From positions 62,001-126,000 of the forward strand of contig JABARE010000038.1 of the NCBI GenBank assembly GCA_019187365.1: a stretch of 64,000 nt of DNA, in the 5' to 3' direction. Positions within the stretch are counted from its first letter, which is position 1, and each line of letters starts with the position of its first letter. Made by a program: the position numbers and the translations under genes. This DNA comes from Saprospiraceae bacterium (GTDB lineage Bacteria; Bacteroidota; Bacteroidia; Chitinophagales; Saprospiraceae). Of the stretch, positions 8,358 to 17,057 are shown one piece after another. The notes beneath the pieces are model-generated. The model searched no databases, had not been told where the DNA came from, and saw nothing but the letters and a program-made list of their open reading frames with translations.

Positions 8358-9572
8358 ATGAAGAGTTGTTTTGTGGTCGATGGCATCCGAACACCGATCG
8401 GAAAGTTCGGTGGAAGCCTGGCCCAGGTGCGCGCGGATGACCTGGCGTCTCTCCCATTGCGGAAACTGATGGAACGCCACCCGGAAATACCGCCTGCTGC
8501 CATTGACGACGTCATGCTCGGCTGTGCAAACCAGGCTGGGGAAGATAACCGCAACGTAGCTCGTATGGCACTCTTGCTGGCAGGGTTGCCGTGGAGCATT
8601 CCCGGAGAGACCGTAAACCGGTTATGCGCTTCAGGCCTTGCGGCCATTGTCAACGCCAGCCGTGCCATAAGATTGGGTGACGCAGACCTCATACTGGCAG
8701 GCGGGGTAGAGCACATGACCCGTGGACCGTGGGTAATCTCCAAGGCTTCCGCTGCGTTTGGGCGCGATTCAGAAATGGCCGATAGCAGTTTTGGATGGCG
8801 ATTTATCAATCCGCAGATGAAATCGCTTTACGGCACCGAATCGATGGGGCAAACCGCTGAGAACCTTGCGTCTCGTTATGGCATTTCTCGCCTGGACCAG
8901 GACAAATTTGCCTGCCATAGCCAGAAAAAGACTGCACAGGCACTGGCAACCGGTCGTTTGGAAAGGGAAATCGCATCGGTAGAATTGCCTGCAGGCAAAG
9001 GAGAGCAGAAGGTTTTTACTACAGATGAATTTCCCAAACCGGAGTCTACTCTTGAGGGCCTGTCCACTCTGAAACCTGCCTTTAAACCTTTTACGGAAGG
9101 AGGAACGGTTACGGCGGGCAATTCCTCGGGCTTGAACGACGGCGCTGCTGCTGTACTATTGGCCTCCAGTCTTGCTGTTCAAAGCTACCAACTCCGGCCA
9201 CTCGCCCGCATCGTTTCCACCGGCGTGGCAGGGGTTGAGCCTGGCTATATGGGCACGGGACCCATACCCGCTTCGGAGATCGCGCTCAAACGGGCAGGAC
9301 TGACCATGGATCAAATGGACATCATTGAACTCAACGAAGCGTTTGCTGCACAGGTGCTGGCCTGCCTGCACGCTTGGAAGGTCGACCCTTCAGATCCCAG
9401 ATTAAACCCCAACGGAGGGGCCATAGCCCTGGGACACCCGCTTGGAATGACGGGCGCCCGAATCCTCTATTCTGCTGCACTGGAACTGGCGCTTCGTGAA
9501 AAACAGTTTGCACTGGTAACGCTGTGCGTTGGCGTTGGTCAGGGTTACGCCTGCATACTCGAAAGAGCATGA
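8358..9572 (+). CDS. paaJ: 3-oxoadipyl-CoA / 3-oxo-5,6-dehydrosuberyl-CoA thiolase PaaJ
   Basis: The 404-residue thiolase would catalyse both thiolytic steps of the phenylacetate pathway, yielding acetyl-CoA and succinyl-CoA. The nucleophilic cysteine is in NRLCASGLAA (near residue 91). The other catalytic motifs are GGAIALGHPLGMTGAR and CVGVGQG. MLGCANQAGEDNRNVARMA is typical of PaaJ/PcaF. I chose ATG 8358 (MKSCFVVDGIRTPIG); a TTG at 8343 would add five residues. The stop overlaps the next gene's start (ATGA), showing tight coupling. Confidence 0.93.
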   Translation: MKSCFVVDGIRTPIGKFGGSLAQVRADDLASLPLRKLMERHPEIPPAAIDDVMLGCANQAGEDNRNVARMALLLAGLPWSIPGETVNRLCASGLAAIVNASRAIRLGDADLILAGGVEHMTRGPWVISKASAAFGRDSEMADSSFGWRFINPQMKSLYGTESMGQTAENLASRYGISRLDQDKFACHSQKKTAQALATGRLEREIASVELPAGKGEQKVFTTDEFPKPESTLEGLSTLKPAFKPFTEGGTVTAGNSSGLNDGAAAVLLASSLAVQSYQLRPLARIVSTGVAGVEPGYMGTGPIPASEIALKRAGLTMDQMDIIELNEAFAAQVLACLHAWKVDPSDPRLNPNGGAIALGHPLGMTGARILYSAALELALREKQFALVTLCVGVGQGYACILERA

Positions 9573-10084
9573 GCCGTCGAAAACCCATCGGCGAATCACC
9601 ACCTTCCCTTTTGCAAAAGGAGCACTTTTTGCGCGAAACCTTGTCCGAATTACTCCAAACCATCCCACCGGACCGCTCTCCGAGCTGGGGTCGGATGGGT
9701 CCCCAACACATGGTCGAACACCTCGAAGATGCTTTCCGGATGGCCAATGGGAAAGATGTCTATACGGGCATCTTTACACCCGACGAACGGCTGCCGAAAA
9801 TGCAGGCTTTTTTGCGGTCGGACCAGGATTTTAAGGAAATGACCAAAAACATTTTGCTCCCGGATGAACCACTTCCGCTGCGGTTGACCGACTTGAGGTG
9901 TGCCATTGCCAAACTGGAGAAAGAGATCATCGATTTTTTTGCCTTCTGGGAGGGACATAGGTCCAAAACCCTTCGCAACCCCTTTTTTGGAGATCTGGAT
10001 TTCGAACTTTGGGTTGCCCTTTTATACAAACACTGCCAACACCATCTGAGGCAATTCGCAGTATTGCCAAGGATTGCTGGTTGA
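9569..10084 (+). CDS. DinB/DUF1569-like four-helix protein within the paa operon
   Basis: The 171-residue protein contains a DinB-superfamily-like histidine pattern: HMVEHLEDAF in the first part and YKHCQHHLRQF near the C-terminus. That would supply the three histidines of a metal site in a four-helix bundle. The start ATG at 9569 overlaps the paaJ stop by four bases, and paaZ follows 34 bases later. Similar proteins occur in Bacteroidota, usually as DUF1569. Its position between two pathway genes suggests a role in phenylacetate metabolism or CoA-intermediate detoxification, but that is inference. Confidence 0.75.
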   Translation: MSRRKPIGESPPSLLQKEHFLRETLSELLQTIPPDRSPSWGRMGPQHMVEHLEDAFRMANGKDVYTGIFTPDERLPKMQAFLRSDQDFKEMTKNILLPDEPLPLRLTDLRCAIAKLEKEIIDFFAFWEGHRSKTLRNPFFGDLDFELWVALLYKHCQHHLRQFAVLPRIAG

Positions 10085-10118
10085 GCCAGCCAATGATGAT
10101 AACACAATTTGCTTGACT

Positions 10119-12212
10119 ATGAAGAAGGGTAGCAAAACATTGAAAAACTATGCATTGGGTTCCTGGGTCGAAGGATCTGGGAGCGGACAAGAGCTCGTGA
10201 GTGCCGTCGACGGACGCTACATCGCCCATGCATCGAGTGAAGGGCTGGACTTTCAAGCCATGCTGGAATATGCCAGGAAGTATGGTGGGCCCGCGCTTCG
10301 CAAACTCAGTTTTCAGGAACGTGGGCGCATGCTCAAGGCGCTCGCTCTTTATCTCAGCGAGCGCAAGGAGGCCTACTACCCGGTGAGCTACCTGACAGGT
10401 GCCACCCGGGCCGACAGTTGGGTTGACATCGACGGCGGGATCGGAACGCTATTCACCTACGCGAGTCTCCGGCGAAAACTTCCTGCGCAGCCATACATTC
10501 TGGAAGGCGAACCCGCGCCGCTTTCTAAATCTGGAAGATTTATCGGACACCACCTCATGGTGCCCAAGGAGGGAGTAGCCGTGCACATCAATGCCTTCAA
10601 TTTTCCGGTATGGGGAATGCTTGAAAAAATATCGGTAAACCTGCTTGCCGGCGTGCCAGCCATCGTAAAACCCGCTACCAACACGTCTTACCTCGCAGCA
10701 GAAGTCGTTCGCGATATTGAGGCCTCCGGCATCCTGCCCAATGGGGCACTTCAATTGGTTTGCGGATCAGCCCGCAACTTGCTTGACGGGGTCATGTGCC
10801 AGGATGTCGTCACGTTTACCGGGTCTGCTTCCACGGGAAAGCAATTGAAAGTTCACCCGTCGATCGTCGAACACTCTGTTCCCTTCAATATGGAAGCAGA
10901 TTCGCTCAACGCATGCGTGTTGGGTCCGGATGCAACCCCGGGTACTGCAAATTTCGATCTGTTCATCAAGGAGGTTCATCGCGAAATGACCGCAAAATGT
11001 GGACAGAAATGTACGGCCATCCGTCGGGCCATCGTCCCGGAAAATTTATTGGATGATGTGCTGAAGGCTTTGCGGCTTCGCCTGGATAAAACGAGTATCG
11101 GCGACCCCCACCTCGAAGAAGTGCGAATGGGGGCTTTGGCCGGACAGGCACAGCGCGATGAGGTGCGCGGCCGCATCGCACAATTGGTCAGGCAATCGTC
11201 GATCGCCTATGGTGATCCTGCCACCGTGAGGGTCCTCGGTGCCGATCCGGAAGCAGGCGCATTTATCTCTCCGGTTCTTTTGATAAACGAACAACCGTTC
11301 GTTCAAACGGTTTCTCATGAGGTGGAAGCCTTTGGTCCGGTGTGTACGATCATGCCATACAAGGAACTTGATGAAGCAATTGAATTGTGCAAACTGGGAA
11401 AGGGGTCTTTGGTATCTTCTATAGCAACTGGAGACAGCGGGACTGCACGGCGGTTTGCCCTGGGGGCCGCAGCATACCTGGGCCGCATACTTGTGCTTGA
11501 CGAATCTTGTGCTCGCGAAAGCACAGGACATGGTTCTCCGATGCCGCTGTTGGTGCATGGAGGACCCGGCCGGGCTGGAGGGGGAGAGGAAATGGGAGGT
11601 TTGCGCGGACTCTCGCATTATCTCCAGCGCACCGCGATCCAGGGTAGTCCGGATGCCATCACCGCAATCGGTTCTGTATACCAGCAGGGGAGCGCCAGGA
11701 GGGAATCAGAAGTACACCTGTTTAGAAAATATTTTGAAGAACTCGAAGTTGGAGACGGCCTGACCACAGCAGGACACACCGTCACAGAATCAGATATCAG
11801 CATGTTTGCCGCGGTGAGCGGAGATCACTTCTACGCGCACATGGATGCAACCGCACTATCGGATTCGGTGTTCACTGGCAGGGTTGCCCATGGATACTTC
11901 ATCTTGTCAAAAGCTACCGGATTGTTTGTCGACGCAAAGAAAGGGCCCGTTTTACTCAATTACGGAATTGACGAATGCAGATTTACCAAGCCCGTGTATC
12001 CCGGAAATACAATCCGCGTCAGCCTCACGGTCAAAGAAAAAATTGATCAGGATCAAGCGCTTTCAATTCCTCCCAGGGAAGACGCTGAAGGCGAAGTCCC
12101 TGCTAAACTACCCTGTGGGATCGTCCGGTGGCTGGTTGATGTTACCGATCAAAGAGGGGAAACCGTTGCCATTGCCACCATATTGACCATGATCCGAAAA
12201 AAGGGTGGATGA
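10119..12212 (+). CDS. paaZ: Bifunctional oxepin-CoA hydrolase / aldehyde dehydrogenase PaaZ
   Basis: The 697-residue protein is a fusion of an N-terminal aldehyde dehydrogenase domain (about residues 10-520) and a C-terminal MaoC-type hotdog hydratase (about 540-690). The hydratase would open the oxepin-CoA ring and the dehydrogenase would oxidise the resulting semialdehyde. The dehydrogenase nucleophile is Cys298 in GQKCTAIRR, and NAFNFPVWGMLEK marks the cofactor domain. The MaoC active-site motif is FAAVSGDHFYAHMD, followed by GRVAHGYFIL. Start ATG 10119 lies 34 bases after the DinB-like gene. Both catalytic halves look intact. Confidence 0.95.
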   Translation: MKKGSKTLKNYALGSWVEGSGSGQELVSAVDGRYIAHASSEGLDFQAMLEYARKYGGPALRKLSFQERGRMLKALALYLSERKEAYYPVSYLTGATRADSWVDIDGGIGTLFTYASLRRKLPAQPYILEGEPAPLSKSGRFIGHHLMVPKEGVAVHINAFNFPVWGMLEKISVNLLAGVPAIVKPATNTSYLAAEVVRDIEASGILPNGALQLVCGSARNLLDGVMCQDVVTFTGSASTGKQLKVHPSIVEHSVPFNMEADSLNACVLGPDATPGTANFDLFIKEVHREMTAKCGQKCTAIRRAIVPENLLDDVLKALRLRLDKTSIGDPHLEEVRMGALAGQAQRDEVRGRIAQLVRQSSIAYGDPATVRVLGADPEAGAFISPVLLINEQPFVQTVSHEVEAFGPVCTIMPYKELDEAIELCKLGKGSLVSSIATGDSGTARRFALGAAAYLGRILVLDESCARESTGHGSPMPLLVHGGPGRAGGGEEMGGLRGLSHYLQRTAIQGSPDAITAIGSVYQQGSARRESEVHLFRKYFEELEVGDGLTTAGHTVTESDISMFAAVSGDHFYAHMDATALSDSVFTGRVAHGYFILSKATGLFVDAKKGPVLLNYGIDECRFTKPVYPGNTIRVSLTVKEKIDQDQALSIPPREDAEGEVPAKLPCGIVRWLVDVTDQRGETVAIATILTMIRKKGG

Positions 12213-12267
12213 TCATCGTCTACAGGGAAAGGTGACCCCCATGAGATTTGACCGGACTTTTTACGAG

Positions 12268-12281
12268 CGAACGTACGTTAG
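12268..12281. promoter_or_regulatory. PaaR-like TetR operator palindrome
   Basis: CGAACGTACGTTAG fits, with no mismatch, the pattern CNAACGNNCGTTNG that I recall for the Thermus PaaR repressor of phenylacetate genes. It lies in the 183-base gap between the convergent genes paaZ and the channel gene, 56 bases past paaZ. Downstream placement is odd for an operator. No TetR gene is in the window. Treat it as a candidate site only. Confidence 0.35.
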
Positions 12282-12395
12282 TTAGCGGAGACAACTGTAT
12301 TGCGCAGGTGCCCTTAAGGAAGTTTGATTTGCATAGAGGAGGAATATACCTGTTTAAAAAGTGTCTTCCACTAATTTTTCGCTGGCAAATGAGGA

Positions 12396-13118
12396 TCACT
12401 GGAAGTACCCCCTGCGTTCCATGTTGGCGGAAAAGTAGTTCAGGAAGATGATGACAAATAAAAGAAACAGAACTTGCTGGCAGATAACGAGCACTTTTCC
12501 GGTAGCAGTTACCGGAACAAAATCGCCCATTCCCAGGGCAGAAGCCGTGGTGACACTGAAATACAACGAGTCGAACCAGTCTGCGGGTGCAGGAGAGAGG
12601 TGAGGCCCCGCTGCGTAAAAAACGGCAAATGCCGCAATCGTTTCAAGGTAATTTAAAAAGACCAGCAGCATCGATCGCCTGTAAGAGCGGGGACGCGACA
12701 TTGCGTCGGAAGCAAAGATCAAAGCTGGAATGTACAGCGTAGTCTCCATGACAAACCAAACGATGAGCCAGTAGACTACTGGGTGGTGCTGCCACCCGTT
12801 GACGAGTACAATAAGGGGGAAGGCAATTTTAGTCAACACCATTGCATCGACCACGAGGTCCTTAAAGTGGGCTCCGCCGTGCTTCTCCGCCAAATGTTTG
12901 ATGTGGCTGAGGGGGAAGACAAATTGTATTCCTGCAAGAAAAAGCCTGAATACTTTTTCGATGCCAAAATCGTCGTGATGCTCATTTTCCCAAATGGAAC
13001 GCAGGTTTTGCTGCCGGCGATCCGAAGTTCGCACTTGAGGCTCCCTGGTATGCTCGTATTTTCCAAGGATCAATTTGCGGATGGCTTTTTTCACTGGATG
13101 GCGATTTTTCGATTGCAA
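12396..13118 (-). CDS. Two-pore-helix potassium-channel-like membrane protein with altered filter
   Basis: The 240-residue protein has a charged N-terminus (about 90 residues) followed by membrane segments and a C-terminal Ion_trans_2-type pore unit. The unit is LLVFLNYLETIAAFAVFYAA, a pore loop SLYFSVTTASALGMGDFVPV, and VLVICQQVLFLLFVIIFL. The filter reads ALGMGDF where potassium channels usually have T-V-G-Y-G-D, so ion selectivity may differ. No RCK or cyclic-nucleotide domain is present. It is convergent with paaZ and lies 34 bases past the AraC gene on the same strand. Confidence 0.8.
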   Translation of the reverse strand: MQSKNRHPVKKAIRKLILGKYEHTREPQVRTSDRRQQNLRSIWENEHHDDFGIEKVFRLFLAGIQFVFPLSHIKHLAEKHGGAHFKDLVVDAMVLTKIAFPLIVLVNGWQHHPVVYWLIVWFVMETTLYIPALIFASDAMSRPRSYRRSMLLVFLNYLETIAAFAVFYAAGPHLSPAPADWFDSLYFSVTTASALGMGDFVPVTATGKVLVICQQVLFLLFVIIFLNYFSANMERRGYFQ

Positions 13119-13152
13119 AGGTAAGACGGTCCCCGTTGCTCACAGACCAGGC

Positions 13153-14034
13153 TTAAGGCTCTGCAAGGAGTTTTTTTGGCGTAATGCCGTACTGCTTTTT
13201 AAACGCCTCAATGAAATGGCTCGTGTTGCTGTAACCGATTTCGTGAGCGACCTGCTTGACCTGCAATTTTTGTTCAGTGAGCAGTTTCCGGGCCATCTCC
13301 AGCTTGTATTGCATCAGGTAGTGGTAAGGCCCCATGCCGTAAATTTCCTTAAACCCGGCTTTGAGTTGGAACTCGTTGAGCTGAACGGAGCGCGCCAACT
13401 CGGGGATCGTCGGTGGATCCCGGAATGCCTCAAGCAAAAGCGATTTGGCATCGCGTATCTTGCGAACAGCCATCTCATTTTTGAGAAAGGGGCATGCTTC
13501 GACGTTCATCTTTTTTCCTGCATAGAGCAAGCTGAGCCACTCCAGAGACTTGGCGTGGAAGAATAGCCCATTGCTGAGGTCGCTTGCGCTCTTCTGGTCA
13601 ATTTGATGCAAGACCATGAGTAACTCGCCAGAGGCTTCCACCTCATCGTAAAATTTGTGCCGGGCGTTTTCGGGTTGAAAAACGGGAGCATTCTGAACTG
13701 CAGGGTTAATGAGCCGGTGCAGTTTCTCGAGCCGGATGCTCAAATGGATGAGCCTGGCCTCTGCCGTGCCAAGCAATTGCACAGGGAGTACTTCGTCCGG
13801 CTGGTAAATGACGTAACCGCGGTCCGGGGCCAGCTCACGCCGGTAATGTGGACTAAATGCAAAGGCGACAGGACCGTGCAGACAGAAAAGCAAGTGTACC
13901 CGCGAGTTGGGAAGCACCAACCAGGGACTTGCCGCCTCGTTGAGCTGGCGGTATACCATCAACTGGCTTTCTGCATCTTCAAAACACAAAACGCCTTCGA
14001 TTTTTGGGGTATTTTTAGACTCGCTCGTACTCAT
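13153..14034 (-). CDS. AraC-family transcriptional regulator (probable regulator of the heme-uptake operon)
   Basis: In this 293-residue regulator the C-terminal ~100 residues form the double helix-turn-helix domain of the AraC family. The second helix-turn-helix is VKQVAHEIGYSNTSHFIEAFKKQYGITPKKLL. The N-terminal ~190 residues would be the sensing domain. It resembles PchR-like regulators of iron or heme uptake and is divergent from a TonB receptor/HmuY operon, so control of that operon by iron or heme is a reasonable inference. Confidence 0.9.
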   Translation of the reverse strand: MSTSESKNTPKIEGVLCFEDAESQLMVYRQLNEAASPWLVLPNSRVHLLFCLHGPVAFAFSPHYRRELAPDRGYVIYQPDEVLPVQLLGTAEARLIHLSIRLEKLHRLINPAVQNAPVFQPENARHKFYDEVEASGELLMVLHQIDQKSASDLSNGLFFHAKSLEWLSLLYAGKKMNVEACPFLKNEMAVRKIRDAKSLLLEAFRDPPTIPELARSVQLNEFQLKAGFKEIYGMGPYHYLMQYKLEMARKLLTEQKLQVKQVAHEIGYSNTSHFIEAFKKQYGITPKKLLAEP

Positions 14035-14049
14035 GGTTTAAGTGCAGGA

Positions 14050-14057
14050 CAAAGTTA
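14050..14057 (-). promoter_or_regulatory. Possible -7 promoter box of the AraC gene
   Basis: On the minus strand the sequence reads TAACTTTG, a perfect TAnnTTTG element, 15 bases before the AraC start at 14034. No matching -33 TTTG is evident at the usual spacing. Confidence 0.4.
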
Positions 14058-14187
14058 TTGTTTTTACTGCATTGTTTATTAACGAATTATAACAAATATG
14101 AGGAGTTGATAATTCAGCCGTATGGGTTAGACTTTGTTCTAAATGGGGTATTTTACTAAATCGTGGAGCAGGAAGTTTGCAGTCGGA

Positions 14188-16323
14188 ATGAAGAAAACAG
14201 GATGGGTGACCGCTTTGTTATTTTGTGCGTTGGATCTGGTTTCGCAGGCCGACAGCCTCTCACTGGGTGAGGTGCTGATATCCGCTACGCGGACGCAGCG
14301 CGCACTGGCTTCTCTGCCCATGCCCGTACAATTGATCCGGGAGAGGGAGATCCGCATGACCGGGGCTTCGCGGTTGCAGGATATCCTGGCCGAGCAGCCC
14401 GGCCTGACGGTAGTTCCTCAAGTCAATGGTCTCGGAAGCGGGATCCAGTTCCAGGGCCTGAATCCCGATTACACCATGATCATGGTTGACGGTGAGCCCC
14501 TCATCGGCCGTTATACGGGCAGCCTCGAGCTCAGCAGGCTTGCACTGGGCAACATCCGGCAGATCGAACTGGTCAAGGGACCCAGCTCGAGCCTCTACGG
14601 GTCGGAGGCCATGGCCGGGGTGGTAAACCTGCTGACAAAAACCTGCGATTACGATAAGATTCAGGGAGAGCTCCGCTACGGGAGCATGAACACCTGGGAT
14701 GGATCACTGGAGGGCCATTACCGGGTGGGAAAACTCTCTCTGAGCGGCTTTGCCAACCATTACCGCAGTTCCGGTTTCGATCATTTTCCGGATATATACG
14801 GACAGACCGTTGCCCCTTTTAACAATACCAGTCTGCACGGAAAAGCTCAGATCGATTTGGGTCGCGGCCATGTGCTGACGCTGAGTGCACGTAGCTTTCG
14901 CGAAGTACAGGACAACCATTATCAGGTACTCACCGGCGGGGACTCCATTCGCGTATCGGGAAACGCCTACGTGCGCGATCGCTCGGTCAATCCAAGAGCT
15001 AAATGGAAATTGGGGCCATCGATGTTTCTGCAAACGGGTTTTTACTATACAGATTATCATACTAACACTCGTTTGTTTTCTTACCCAAATGACAAATTGT
15101 ATTACACTGATACCTTTGATCAGTCCTTCATGCGCCCGGATGTGTTGTTTCATTGGAAACCAACGAAGGCGCACCAATGGGTAGCAGGATGGGGAATGAA
15201 TCGCGAACTTGTAGCCACTTCCCGATATGGGGATGCTGCCGGGAAAAGTCAAACCACCTGGTATGCATTGCTACAGCACGAATGGAAACCCCTCGGGTCT
15301 TTGGAAATCGTAAGCGGCATCCGCATAGACGAAAATTCAGTTTACGGGAGCCAGTGGAGCCCCAAACTGGCCGCTCTATACCGCATCAGCAATCGCTGGT
15401 CCGCCAAAGCTTCGTACGGTAAGGGTTTCAGAGCGCCCGATTTTCGCTACCTATACCTCAATTTCCACAATACGGCAGCACCTTATACCGTACTGGGAAC
15501 GGAACAGGTTGAAGCACAAATGCGCGAACTGGAAGCCAGCGGGGAACTGCAGCAATTGCTCGCAGATCCTTCAGACGCACACCACCTCGACGCCGAGCGC
15601 TCGTCCGCTGTCAACGCCGGACTGTGCTATGACGACGGAAGTCATTGGAAAATGGAACTGAACTTTTTTCGCAATGACCTGAGCGGCCTGATCGAAAGCA
15701 TTCCTCTTGCGGTAACAAATGACCGGAGAACCTACTTCACTTATGCCAACCTGAAGAGTGCTTACACCCAGGGCTTGGAATACAGCGTTTCTTTCGACTG
15801 GAAAAATGGTTTGCGGTTTTCACTCTCCGGCCAGGTACTCGATGCACGGGATGTCGAGATGTTCAATGCTGTAAAGGCAGGTGAAGTCTATGGCAGAGAT
15901 CCGATCACGAAAGCTTCTTACAGGCTCAGGGCAAACGACTACTTCGGTTTGTACAATCGATCCCGGTATACCGGTAACTTCAAAATTTTTTATGGCCCGC
16001 AGAACAGTCCATGGAATGCCAGCTTGCGCATCTGCTACCGCAGCAAATTCGGAATACAGCAGGTGGCTGGTAGCGTGCAGGGCATCGAAAGGCCGTTTTC
16101 CGATCTGAACGCAAATGGCATTCTCGACCGCTACGACCATTTTGTAAACGCATATTGGATGGTGCATGTCGCCGTTGGACGGCATCTGAGCGAGGGAGTT
16201 CGCCTTCAGGTAGGCGCAGACAACCTGTTAAATTACAAAGATCCCTATAACCTGCCCCATATTTCCGGAAGACAATTTTTTTTCAAAATTCAATACAGCT
16301 TGTTTAAAAAGAACACCTTATGA
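14188..16323 (+). CDS. TonB-dependent outer-membrane receptor, HmuR-type (heme uptake)
   Basis: The 711-residue outer-membrane receptor has a signal peptide (MKKTGWVTALLFCALDLVSQ) and a plug domain from about residue 25. The plug contains VLISATRTQRALASLPMPVQ, LQDILAEQPGL and VKGPSSSLYGSEAMAGVVN. A 22-strand barrel domain follows and ends in an aromatic/hydrophobic C-terminal strand. There is no carboxypeptidase-like N-terminal domain, so it is not a SusC-type receptor. ATG 14188 gives a normal signal peptide; an upstream ATG at 14143 adds 15 residues. The next gene, an HmuY-like lipoprotein, overlaps its stop, which points to heme as substrate. Confidence 0.9.
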   Translation: MKKTGWVTALLFCALDLVSQADSLSLGEVLISATRTQRALASLPMPVQLIREREIRMTGASRLQDILAEQPGLTVVPQVNGLGSGIQFQGLNPDYTMIMVDGEPLIGRYTGSLELSRLALGNIRQIELVKGPSSSLYGSEAMAGVVNLLTKTCDYDKIQGELRYGSMNTWDGSLEGHYRVGKLSLSGFANHYRSSGFDHFPDIYGQTVAPFNNTSLHGKAQIDLGRGHVLTLSARSFREVQDNHYQVLTGGDSIRVSGNAYVRDRSVNPRAKWKLGPSMFLQTGFYYTDYHTNTRLFSYPNDKLYYTDTFDQSFMRPDVLFHWKPTKAHQWVAGWGMNRELVATSRYGDAAGKSQTTWYALLQHEWKPLGSLEIVSGIRIDENSVYGSQWSPKLAALYRISNRWSAKASYGKGFRAPDFRYLYLNFHNTAAPYTVLGTEQVEAQMRELEASGELQQLLADPSDAHHLDAERSSAVNAGLCYDDGSHWKMELNFFRNDLSGLIESIPLAVTNDRRTYFTYANLKSAYTQGLEYSVSFDWKNGLRFSLSGQVLDARDVEMFNAVKAGEVYGRDPITKASYRLRANDYFGLYNRSRYTGNFKIFYGPQNSPWNASLRICYRSKFGIQQVAGSVQGIERPFSDLNANGILDRYDHFVNAYWMVHVAVGRHLSEGVRLQVGADNLLNYKDPYNLPHISGRQFFFKIQYSLFKKNTL

Positions 16324-16934
16324 AAATTCAATCGACACTTTATGCCGTGGGCATAGCCTTCATGCTTTTTTCATGTAGCGAGGATGAAGTCCCTGAAATA
16401 AAAACGGCCGTTGCCGTCCAGATCAACAATCTTCCCGCTGATCCTCCTGTGGGAAGGGATTCGTTGGGCACTCCTTATGGCACTACGGACCAATTCACTT
16501 TATTCCGCTTTTCCGACAGCACCCTTGTGGTGCATGCCGACAGCGCAACAGACAAATGGGACATAGGCTTCAAAGCCAATGTCATTATCGTAAACAGCGG
16601 CGTGAGCGGTCCGGGGCAGACTTCCGCATTTCTATACGACGGCTTATTTGGAGAAATGAAGGAAGTACCGACCGACAGTTCATTCCAGCAGGACCTGGGA
16701 GGTGTACTGGCCATAGGCAAGGGCTGGTACAACTACAACGCCTCAGCAATGACGCTGACTCCCAAGCCGGGAAAGATCATATTCTTGCGCACCAATGAGG
16801 GCAAGTACGTGAAAATGGAGATACTGAGTTATTACAAGGATTCGCCGGCAACGCCCAACGCTTTTACCGACAAGGACCGCTTTTACACCTTCCGATACGT
16901 TCACCAAAGCAACGGCACTACAAAATTTGAATGA
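16320..16934 (+). CDS. HmuY-family heme-binding lipoprotein
   Basis: The 204-residue lipoprotein has the lipobox AFMLFSC, with Cys19 the expected lipidated residue. The rest matches the HmuY family: TLFRFSDSTLVV, KWDIGFKANVIIVNSGVSGPG, GWYNYNA, IIFLRTNEGKYVKMEILSYY and a C-terminal FYTFRYV. HmuY proteins sit on the cell surface, capture heme from host or environmental hemoproteins and pass it to the HmuR receptor. The start overlaps the receptor stop (ATGA). The heme-ligand residues of the characterised protein cannot be assigned here with confidence. Confidence 0.88.
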   Translation: MKIQSTLYAVGIAFMLFSCSEDEVPEIKTAVAVQINNLPADPPVGRDSLGTPYGTTDQFTLFRFSDSTLVVHADSATDKWDIGFKANVIIVNSGVSGPGQTSAFLYDGLFGEMKEVPTDSSFQQDLGGVLAIGKGWYNYNASAMTLTPKPGKIIFLRTNEGKYVKMEILSYYKDSPATPNAFTDKDRFYTFRYVHQSNGTTKFE

Positions 16935-16979
16935 TGTACTGAGCGTGCACCATTGCCGCTAAAGTGCTTAGGCTCTGAG

Positions 16980-17013
16980 TCCGGAAATCGAAGAGGTTTC
17001 CGGATTTTTTTTT
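16980..17013 (+). terminator. Intrinsic terminator of the heme-uptake operon
   Basis: An 8-bp stem TCCGGAAA / TTTCCGGA with a 9-base loop is followed by nine T residues, 46 bases past the HmuY-like stop. Confidence 0.9.
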
Positions 17014-17057
17014 AGCTTCACGAAGGAGCATTCGCAGAAATGCCACCCATGATGAAT

